Shown: positions 1 to 4,270 of the stretch, one piece after another
Layout of the letters: the number at the start of each line of letters is the position of its first letter
Position numbering within the stretch: the stretch's first letter is position 1
NCBI GenBank assembly: GCA_023414975.1
Contig: JAEZMI010000374.1
Location: 1-5,161 of the forward strand
Direction: 5' to 3'
DNA from: Pseudomonadota bacterium
Lineage (GTDB): Bacteria; Pseudomonadota; Alphaproteobacteria; Rhizobiales; Xanthobacteraceae
DNA length: 5,161 nucleotides
The notes under the pieces: model-generated
Seen by the model: only the letters and a program-made list of their open reading frames with translations
Database searches by the model: none
Told to the model about the DNA's origin: nothing
Program-made: the position numbers and the translations under genes

Positions 1-9
1 GGTGCATGC

Positions 10-41
10 AAAGCGAGCGGCACGTAAAGCGAGCGGCGCGT
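10..41. repeat. Two-copy 16-bp tandem repeat
   Basis: Two adjacent 16-bp units, 10-25 and 26-41, read AAAGCGAGCGGCACGT and AAAGCGAGCGGCGCGT and differ at one base. They lie beyond the end of the flavin reductase gene and its terminator-like hairpins. The window starts only nine bases before the first copy, so more units could lie to the left, although those nine bases match the repeat poorly. No function is evident; it may be a short replication-slippage product. Confidence 0.6.
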
Positions 42-104
42 CTTGCGGAGGCAAGCGGAATGACTGCCGTGCCGCGGGCCGGCGCGGAGCGCCGGCGGGC
101 ACGG
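42..104 (-). terminator. Paired hairpins directly after the flavin reductase gene (probable terminator)
   Basis: A long GC-rich stem-loop abuts the stop codon of the flavin reductase gene. Its outer arms are CCGTGCC (67-73) and GGCACGG (98-104). Its inner arms are GCCGGCGC (78-85) and GCGCCGGC (89-96) around a 3-base loop, with a small asymmetric bulge between the two stems. A second, short stem follows, CTTGC (42-46) with GCAAG (51-55) around a 4-base loop. There is no clear U-tract on the minus strand, so this is not a textbook intrinsic terminator. Its position at the end of the gene set and its stability suggest transcript termination or protection of the 3' end. Confidence 0.5.
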
Positions 105-710
105 TCAGCGGCTTTCTTCCGGGCTCGCGCCGTTGATGGCGTGGTAGCGGCGGCTGAAATAGATCAGCCCCTCGCGCGCATCGCCATGGGCGAGCCCCAC
201 CACCTCGCAGAACAGCACGTCATGCGTGCCGACCTCGACGGTACGCACGATGCGGCAGTCGAAGGTGGTGAGCGCGCCCACCAGCATCGGCGCGCCGGTG
301 ACGGAGGTGCGCCATTCGCCGGCGGCGAAGCGTTCCTCGACCGGCTTGCCGCCGCCGAACATGTTGGACAGCGTCTCATGGCCGGGCGCCAGCGTGTTGA
401 CGCAGACGACGCCGTTGGCATGGACCGCCGCGCTCGCCGAGGAGCCCTTGTTGAGGCAGACCAGCAGGGTCGGCGGCTGATCGGTGACGGAACACACCGC
501 CGAGGCGGTGAAGCCGTGCCGGCCGGCCGGGCCGTCGGTGGTGACGACATTCACGGCGGCGCCCAGGCGCGCCATGGCATCGCGGAATTCCTGCCGCGTC
601 ACCGCCGGCGGCGGTCCTTCGGCGGCGGCCGCGGCGTCGGCGGCGCCGGGTTTGTCGGAAACGCTGGTCTTGAAGGTCTCGGCGGTGCCCGCCGGCTGCC
701 ACTGTCCCAT
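105..710 (-). CDS. RutF-like flavin reductase (NADH:FMN oxidoreductase partner of the monooxygenase)
   Basis: This 201-residue protein belongs to the flavin reductase-like domain family (RutF/HpaC type), cytoplasmic enzymes that reduce free FMN or FAD with NAD(P)H for a two-component monooxygenase. The domain runs from about residue 40 (EFRDAMARLGAAVNVVTT) to 192. It includes GFTASAVCSVTDQPPTLLVC (66-85), the CVNTL segment (103-107) and the GTHDVLF motif (161-167), which as I remember it closely matches RutF of the pyrimidine-utilisation pathway. The first 35 or so residues are an Ala/Pro-rich extension with no recognisable domain. I chose the start at 710 because a near-perfect Shine-Dalgarno, AAGGAGG, lies 5 bases upstream; the frame stays open to an ATG at 794, but that would add 28 unlikely residues. 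No other rut genes are present, so the natural partner is probably the adjacent monooxygenase. The family assignment is firm; the exact electron donor and flavin are inferred. Confidence 0.9.
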   Translation of the reverse strand: MGQWQPAGTAETFKTSVSDKPGAADAAAAAEGPPPAVTRQEFRDAMARLGAAVNVVTTDGPAGRHGFTASAVCSVTDQPPTLLVCLNKGSSASAAVHANGVVCVNTLAPGHETLSNMFGGGKPVEERFAAGEWRTSVTGAPMLVGALTTFDCRIVRTVEVGTHDVLFCEVVGLAHGDAREGLIYFSRRYHAINGASPEESR

Positions 711-715
711 GAAAG

Positions 716-722
716 CCTCCTT
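716..722 (-). promoter_or_regulatory. Strong ribosome binding site of the flavin reductase gene
   Basis: The minus strand reads AAGGAGG here, five bases before the ATG at 710-708. It decides the start in favour of the 201-residue protein over the longer frame opening at 794. Confidence 0.8.
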
Positions 723-756
723 CGGCATTCGGGTGTTAAGCCGACTAGAGCCTGCG

Positions 757-785
757 CCGATCAGCCCGCCCGGCAGGCTGATCGG
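757..785. promoter_or_regulatory. Perfect 10-bp inverted repeat in the spacer upstream of the flavin reductase gene
   Basis: CCGATCAGCC (757-766) is mirrored exactly by GGCTGATCGG (776-785) across a 9-base loop that can itself form a 3-bp GCC/GGC stem. It sits 47 bases before the flavin reductase start. No T-run follows on either strand, so a terminator is unlikely. It could be an operator for a dimeric repressor or a leader RNA hairpin. The symmetry is plain in the sequence; any regulatory role is inference, and I could not identify a convincing promoter around it. Confidence 0.4.
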
Positions 786-895
786 ATCACGCATTCTCTA
801 TCCCAGAGTTGGAGGGCGGTTTTCGATCGGGCGGTTAAACCCGGTCGGATCGCGCTCCAGAAGGCGGGGGCGGCTGACCGTCCCCACCACGGTTG

Positions 896-914
896 CGGAT
901 GCACGCGGCATCCG
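896..914 (-). terminator. Small stem-loop after the monooxygenase stop codon (possible 3' end or pause site)
   Basis: CGGATGC (896-902) pairs with GCATCCG (908-914) around a 5-base loop, starting 7 bases beyond the monooxygenase stop. No U-tract follows on the minus strand, so efficient intrinsic termination is doubtful. It may only stabilise or partly attenuate the transcript ahead of the flavin reductase gene. Confidence 0.3.
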
Positions 915-921
915 GCGTCGC

Positions 922-2274
922 TCAGAACTCGCGCAGGTTGTCGCGCAGCAGTTGGTGCTTGTAATCCTTGCGGGTGAGGCCACGGGCCTGCAATTCCGGC
1001 ACCAGTCCGTCGCAGATCTCAGTGATGTAGCGGCGCGAGACCCGCAGGACCGGGGTGGTGATGAGGAAGCCGTCGCCGCCGACCTCGGCCATGGCGGCGC
1101 CCATCTTCTCAGCGACCTGCGCCGGGGTGCCGATCAGCTCCATGGAGGAGACGAGGCCGCCGCCGCCCGCCGCCGCCAGCTCGCGCAGCGTCTTGCCCGA
1201 GCCCCACTGCTGGAACTTGTCGAGCGTGCCGGATTCGCCGTTGGTGACGAGCTTTTCCGGCAGCGGCTTGTCGAGTTCGTACTTGGAGAAGTCGATCTCG
1301 GTGATGGCGGAGATGGAGATCAGCACGTCGGTGACGAAATTGTCTGACATGGTGACGTTGCGGTAGCGCGCATGGGCCTCCTCCTCGGTCTCGCCGAGGC
1401 TCGGGCAGATGCAGAAGAACACCTTGATGTCGTCGGGGTTGCGGCCCATCGCCTCGGCGCGGGCGCGGATGTCGGCGCGGAACGCCTTCATGCCCTCGAC
1501 GCCATTGGCGACGGACACGATGGCATCGGCGTAGCGCGCGGCGAAGTCACGCCCGCGCGGGGAGGCGCCGGCCTGCAGATAGACCGGGCGGCGCTGCGGC
1601 GAGGGCACGGTGTTGAGCGGCCCGCGCACCTGGTAGAACTTGCCCTTGTGGTCGATGGTGTGAACCTTCGAGCCATCGGCATAGATGCCGTTCTTGCGGT
1701 CGAGCACGACGGCGTCCGGCTCCCAGCTGTTGAACAGCTTGTCGCAGACTTCCATGTACTCCTCGGCCATGGCGTAGCGGTCCTCGCGCGGGGGCAGCTT
1801 GTCCATGCCGAAATTCTTCGCCATCAGGTCCTCGGCCGAGGTGACGACGTTCCAGCCGAAGCGGCCCTTGGTGAGGCTGTCGATGGTGGAGGACAGCCGC
1901 GCCAGCATGAAGGGCGGGTAGGCCATGGTGGACATGGTCGCGACGACGCCGAGATGCTTGGTCGCCATGCCCATGGCGACGGCGAGCGGCGCGGGATCGG
2001 CCTTCGGCACCATCATGGCGTGCTTGAGCGAGATGTCGCGCGAGCCGCCATAGGTCTCCGGCACCATCAGCTTGTCCTCGATCATGATGAGATCGAAGCA
2101 GGCGCGCTCCATGGCCTGGGCCATCTCGATATAGAACTGGCCGTCCCACGGATTGCCGCCCTGGCCGAAGGGCTCGCGCCACTCGTCGGGCGTGAAGTTC
2201 ATGAACCAGGCGAGGTGGAAGGGCTTCGGGGCGGAAATGGCGGCAGCCTCGGGGGCCGTTTCGGTGGCAGACAT
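922..2274 (-). CDS. FMN-dependent monooxygenase, NtaA/SnaA/DszA family (luciferase-like)
   Basis: This 450-residue cytoplasmic flavoenzyme has the bacterial luciferase-like TIM-barrel fold. It uses reduced FMN, supplied by a separate reductase, and O2 to oxidise an organic substrate. Diagnostic features are FHLAWFMNF near the N-terminus (19-27), the long family insertion, YPPFMLARLSSTIDSLTKGR (119-138) running into FGWNVVTS (139-146), and QAGASPRG (234-241), the expected FMN-phosphate-binding segment. Length agrees with the NtaA/SnaA/DszA/EmoA group (about 440-460) and exceeds RutA and SsuD (about 360-380). It starts 3 bases after the ATPase stop, with GAAGGA at 2282-2287 as ribosome binding site. 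Known members act on nitrilotriacetate, EDTA, dibenzothiophene sulfone or pristinamycin precursors, so substrate cannot be assigned from family alone. The adjacent importer suggests a compound brought in from outside. Confidence 0.92.
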   Translation of the reverse strand: MSATETAPEAAAISAPKPFHLAWFMNFTPDEWREPFGQGGNPWDGQFYIEMAQAMERACFDLIMIEDKLMVPETYGGSRDISLKHAMMVPKADPAPLAVAMGMATKHLGVVATMSTMAYPPFMLARLSSTIDSLTKGRFGWNVVTSAEDLMAKNFGMDKLPPREDRYAMAEEYMEVCDKLFNSWEPDAVVLDRKNGIYADGSKVHTIDHKGKFYQVRGPLNTVPSPQRRPVYLQAGASPRGRDFAARYADAIVSVANGVEGMKAFRADIRARAEAMGRNPDDIKVFFCICPSLGETEEEAHARYRNVTMSDNFVTDVLISISAITEIDFSKYELDKPLPEKLVTNGESGTLDKFQQWGSGKTLRELAAAGGGGLVSSMELIGTPAQVAEKMGAAMAEVGGDGFLITTPVLRVSRRYITEICDGLVPELQARGLTRKDYKHQLLRDNLREF

Positions 2275-2277
2275 CGG

Positions 2278-3135
2278 TCAGTCCTTCACGAGATGCCGCA
2301 CCGGCACGGTGGCGCCGGCGGGCGGGGTCGGTGATGCGGGAGCGGGGGTGGAGGAAACGAGGGTGAGGCGCACGCGCTCGCGCTCGGTCTCGAACTGGCG
2401 GGATTCGCGCACGATCCGGCACTTCGCCTCGTAATCGGAGACGATGGTGGCGCCGAAGCGTTCGGGCGCCTGCGGGTCCTTGCGCGGGCGGTCCACGGCG
2501 ATGACGCGGGTGCCGAGCAGGAAGGCTTCGGGCAGGTCATGCGTGACCATGACGATGGTCATGCGGTTCTCTTCCCAGAGCTCGCCGACCAGCTCGTGCA
2601 TGGATTTGCGGGTGCCGGGGTCGAGCGCGCCGAAGGGCTCGTCGAGCAGCAGCACCTTGGGCTTCATGATAAGCGCCTGCGCGAGGGCGAGGCGCTGCTG
2701 CTGGCCGCCGGAGAGCTGGGCGGGGTATTTGCCCGCGTGCTCGGCGAGGCCGACGCGGGTGAGCAGCGCCATGGCCTGCGCCTCCAGCGCCCGGCGCTTC
2801 GCCCCGAAGAACCGGCCGAGGACCGGCGCGCCCGCCCATTGCGGGCCGAGCATCACATTGCCCAGCACGGTCTTGTGCGGAAACACCGAGTAGCGCTGGA
2901 ACACCACGCCGCGATCGGCCGTCGGCTCGGCGGCGATGGGCTCGCCGTCGATCAGAATCCGCCCGCGCGTCGGCACTTCCTGGCTGAGCAGCAGGCGCAG
3001 CAGCGTGGTCTTGCCGACGCCCGAGGGGCCGATGATGACGAGGAATTCGTGATCGTCGAGCGACAGGTTGACCTGCTCGAGCACGATGCGCTCGTCATAT
3101 TCCTTCCAGACATTGTCGATGAGGATCGTGGTCAT
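2278..3135 (-). CDS. ABC transporter ATP-binding protein, nitrate/sulfonate/taurine type
   Basis: This 285-residue ATPase powers the importer formed with the neighbouring permease. All nucleotide-binding motifs are intact: Walker A GPSGVGKT (36-43), Q-loop Gln80, signature LSGGQQQR (141-148), Walker B VLLLDEP (161-167), D-loop ALD (170-172) and switch His199. Overall it follows the SsuB/TauB/NrtD pattern. Two departures are visible: a slightly lengthened segment after the Q-loop (about 97-118, containing GAPVLGRFFGAKRR), and a C-terminal extension from about 230 that ends in a Pro/Ala/Thr-rich tail (262-278). The regions resemble what I recall of ATPases encoded beside urea carboxylase. The gene starts 3 bases after the permease stop and ends 3 bases before the monooxygenase start, so translational coupling is likely. 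The ribosome binding site is weak (AAGG about 11 bases upstream), which fits coupling. Confidence 0.93.
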   Translation of the reverse strand: MTTILIDNVWKEYDERIVLEQVNLSLDDHEFLVIIGPSGVGKTTLLRLLLSQEVPTRGRILIDGEPIAAEPTADRGVVFQRYSVFPHKTVLGNVMLGPQWAGAPVLGRFFGAKRRALEAQAMALLTRVGLAEHAGKYPAQLSGGQQQRLALAQALIMKPKVLLLDEPFGALDPGTRKSMHELVGELWEENRMTIVMVTHDLPEAFLLGTRVIAVDRPRKDPQAPERFGATIVSDYEAKCRIVRESRQFETERERVRLTLVSSTPAPASPTPPAGATVPVRHLVKD

Positions 3136-3138
3136 GGG

Positions 3139-3957
3139 TCAGGCCGCCTTGATCCGGTCCCAGGGATAGGCGGCGGCGGCGAGCTTGCGCAGGCCGTAAT
3201 CCATGAGGAAGGCCAGCAGCGTGATCCAGGCGACATAGGGCAGGATCACGTCCATCGCGAGATAGCGGCGCACCAGGAAGATGCGGTAGCCGAGGCCGCC
3301 CTCGGCCGTGATCGCCTCGGCGGCGATGACGAACAGCCAGGCCGCGCCGAGCGACAGCCGGACCGAGTCGATGAGGCGCGGCATGACCTGCGGCAGCACC
3401 ACGCCGGTGATCATCTGCCAGGTGGAGGCGCCGAGCGTCTGCGCCTTGATGATCTGTTCGGTCGGGATGGCGGACACGCGCAGCATGACGTCGCGGATGA
3501 TGAAGGGCGCGATGCCGAAGACGATCAGCACGATCTTCGAGGCCTCGCCGAGGCCGAAGATGATGAACAGGATCGGCAGCACGGCGAGCGGGGGAATGAG
3601 CGAGAAGGCGGCGAAGAACGGCTCGAACATCGCCCGGAGATACGGGATGAAGCCGACGATGATGCCGAGCACCAGGCCGAGAATCGCGGCGAGGCCGAGC
3701 CCGACGACGAGCCGCCAGAGCGAGAGCCAGGTGTCCCACCACAGCAGGTACTGCTTGGTGGCGATGTCGAGCGTCGTTCCCAGCCGCAGCATCGCCGCGT
3801 AGAAGGAGGCGAAGCCCGGCATCAGCTTGTCGTTCGGCTCGATGGCGAGCCGGGCGTTCGAGGCGATGATATAGATCGCGATCACCGCCACGAAGGGCAG
3901 GGCGGCGAGGATCAGCTTAACGCCGGGGCGGGGCGCATAGTTGATGATGCGACGCAT
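3139..3957 (-). CDS. ABC transporter permease, nitrate/sulfonate/taurine type
   Basis: This 272-residue inner-membrane protein has about six hydrophobic segments (near residues 14-32, 83-104, 122-136, 141-154, 203-214 and 236-252) and the BPD_transp_1 fold. The EAA loop that docks on the ATPase is IKAQTLGASTWQMITGVVLP (170-189). The stretches FSLIPPLAVLPILFIIFGLG (118-137) and YRIFLVRRYLAMDVILPYVA (224-243) look like permeases encoded in urea carboxylase regions rather than SsuC or TauC; this is from memory. A single permease implies a homodimer. I place the start at 3957, where AGAAGG lies 6 bases upstream. The frame continues open to an ATG at 4056, but that would add 33 arginine-rich residues and begin inside the dispersed repeat. 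Confidence 0.93.
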   Translation of the reverse strand: MRRIINYAPRPGVKLILAALPFVAVIAIYIIASNARLAIEPNDKLMPGFASFYAAMLRLGTTLDIATKQYLLWWDTWLSLWRLVVGLGLAAILGLVLGIIVGFIPYLRAMFEPFFAAFSLIPPLAVLPILFIIFGLGEASKIVLIVFGIAPFIIRDVMLRVSAIPTEQIIKAQTLGASTWQMITGVVLPQVMPRLIDSVRLSLGAAWLFVIAAEAITAEGGLGYRIFLVRRYLAMDVILPYVAWITLLAFLMDYGLRKLAAAAYPWDRIKAA

Positions 3958-3963
3958 GGGCGA

Positions 3964-3969
3964 CCTTCT
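3964..3969 (-). promoter_or_regulatory. Ribosome binding site that decides the permease start
   Basis: The minus strand reads AGAAGG, six bases before the ATG at 3957-3955. It supports the 272-residue permease and argues against the upstream ATG codons at 4056 and 4035. Confidence 0.6.
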
Positions 3970-4026
3970 GTGGCGCAATCTTGGGGATCGGCAGGCGGAA
4001 CGAAGGCACGGCACGGCGAGGAACCG

Positions 4027-4046
4027 GCGGCTCATCCGGGAGCCGC
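4027..4046 (-). other. Stem-loop in the permease leader
   Basis: GCGGCTC (4027-4033) pairs perfectly with GAGCCGC (4040-4046) around a 6-base loop, 70 bases before the permease start and next to the dispersed repeat. It lacks a U-tract. No specific role can be read from it. Confidence 0.35.
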
Positions 4047-4050
4047 GCAA

Positions 4051-4157
4051 CGTCATCCTGAGGTGCCCGGCCCTCGGCCGGGCCTCGAAGGATGGGGGTC
4101 TGGGGCGCCGGGAAATCCATCCTTCGAGGCGCGCTGCGCGCGCACCTCAGGATGACG
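4051..4157. repeat. 107-bp dispersed-type inverted repeat able to form a branched cruciform
   Basis: The ends are perfect 16-bp inverted copies, CGTCATCCTGAGGTGC (4051-4066) and its complement (4142-4157). Inside are three further stems: CCCGGCC/GGCCGGG (4066-4072 and 4076-4082), GCCTCGAAGGATGG with its complement (4082-4095 and 4117-4130), and a GCGCGC self-complementary arm (4129-4134 and 4136-4141). All together the element can fold as a closing stem carrying three arms. I recognise the CGTCATCCTGAGGTGC and CCTCGAAGGATG words as common intergenic repeats in many Hyphomicrobiales genomes; that is recollection and was not searched. It has no coding capacity and is probably a non-autonomous element or REP-like sequence. 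Confidence 0.75.
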
Positions 4158-4200
4158 GCGTGAGGGGTGGCGGGGCCGGCTGCGCCGGAGTCTCCCCTGG

Positions 4201-4242
4201 GCCCCGGATCGTCGTTGCGCGTGCGCGCAACTCGTCCGGGGC
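4201..4242. repeat. Two-stage inverted repeat (CCCCGG-type stem-loop)
   Basis: GCCCCGGA (4201-4208) pairs with TCCGGGGC (4235-4242), and inside it GTTGCGCG (4214-4221) pairs with CGCGCAAC (4224-4231). CCCCGGA...TCCGGGG hairpins of this kind are frequent between genes in alphaproteobacterial genomes as I recall. It follows the binding-protein gene and could protect the 3' end of its message or act as a weak terminator. There is no T-run. Confidence 0.55.
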
Positions 4243-4266
4243 GCGGGCGGCGGACGCACCGCCCGC
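4243..4266 (-). terminator. Stem-loop directly after the substrate-binding protein gene
   Basis: GCGGGCGG (4243-4250) pairs perfectly with CCGCCCGC (4259-4266) around an 8-base loop, four bases past the stop codon. No U-tract follows, and another hairpin comes immediately afterward. It may partly terminate transcription or block 3' exonucleases, keeping the binding protein expressed above the membrane components, as is known for REP sequences in the malE-malF spacer. Confidence 0.4.
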
Positions 4267-4270
4267 CAGC

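Larger units (their letters stand above)
711..921. other. 211-bp spacer between monooxygenase and flavin reductase genes
   Basis: This non-coding gap breaks an otherwise tightly packed gene set. It holds a 7-bp stem-loop just after the monooxygenase stop (896-914), a weaker 5-bp one (ACCGT 877-881 with ACGGT 889-893), the 10-bp inverted repeat at 757-785, and the flavin reductase ribosome binding site. I looked for sigma-70 and sigma-54 promoter boxes on the minus strand and found only weak AT-containing stretches (about 795-840), none convincing. The reductase may be read through from upstream or have its own promoter. Confidence 0.5.
3958..4270. other. 313-bp hairpin-rich spacer between binding-protein and permease genes
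   Basis: No gene is supported here. From right to left it holds an 8-bp stem-loop (4243-4266), a two-stage stem-loop (4201-4242), a weaker nested fold (4163-4198), the 107-bp inverted-repeat element (4051-4157) and a 7-bp stem-loop (GCGGCTC 4027-4033 with GAGCCGC 4040-4046). The remaining 70 bases lead into the permease ribosome binding site. I saw no convincing promoter. Such a stretch is well placed to make binding-protein mRNA more abundant or more stable than the downstream message. Confidence 0.6.

Noticed and set aside
711..794. A 28-residue N-terminal extension of the flavin reductase starting at 794
   Set aside because: AAGGAGG placed five bases before the ATG at 710 is far better support, and the extension would cover the inverted repeat at 757-785.
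6..1347. Two overlapping plus-strand open frames (6-977 and 484-1347) covering the flavin reductase gene and the spacer
   Set aside because: Both are antisense to supported genes and lack domains or plausible ribosome binding sites. High GC explains the absence of stops.
922..2274. Identification of the monooxygenase as RutA because of the RutF-like neighbour
   Set aside because: At 450 residues, with the FGWNVVTS and long-insertion pattern, it fits NtaA/SnaA/DszA. RutA is about 360-380 residues and differs in its N-terminal region as I recall it.
1372..2334. A 320-codon open frame on the plus strand opposite the monooxygenase gene
   Set aside because: Low-complexity, His/Arg/Gly/Ala-rich translation with no recognisable motif. 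The opposite strand encodes a complete, motif-bearing monooxygenase.
3958..4056. A 33-residue N-terminal extension of the permease starting at 4056
   Set aside because: It would start inside the dispersed repeat, is very Arg-rich without membrane character, and a good ribosome binding site supports the start at 3957.
2539..4155. A 538-codon open frame on the plus strand opposite the ATPase and permease genes
   Set aside because: It is the antisense of two well-supported genes. Its translation is rich in Arg, Glu, Asp, His and Gly with no domain, as expected for an accidental stop-free frame in GC-rich DNA.
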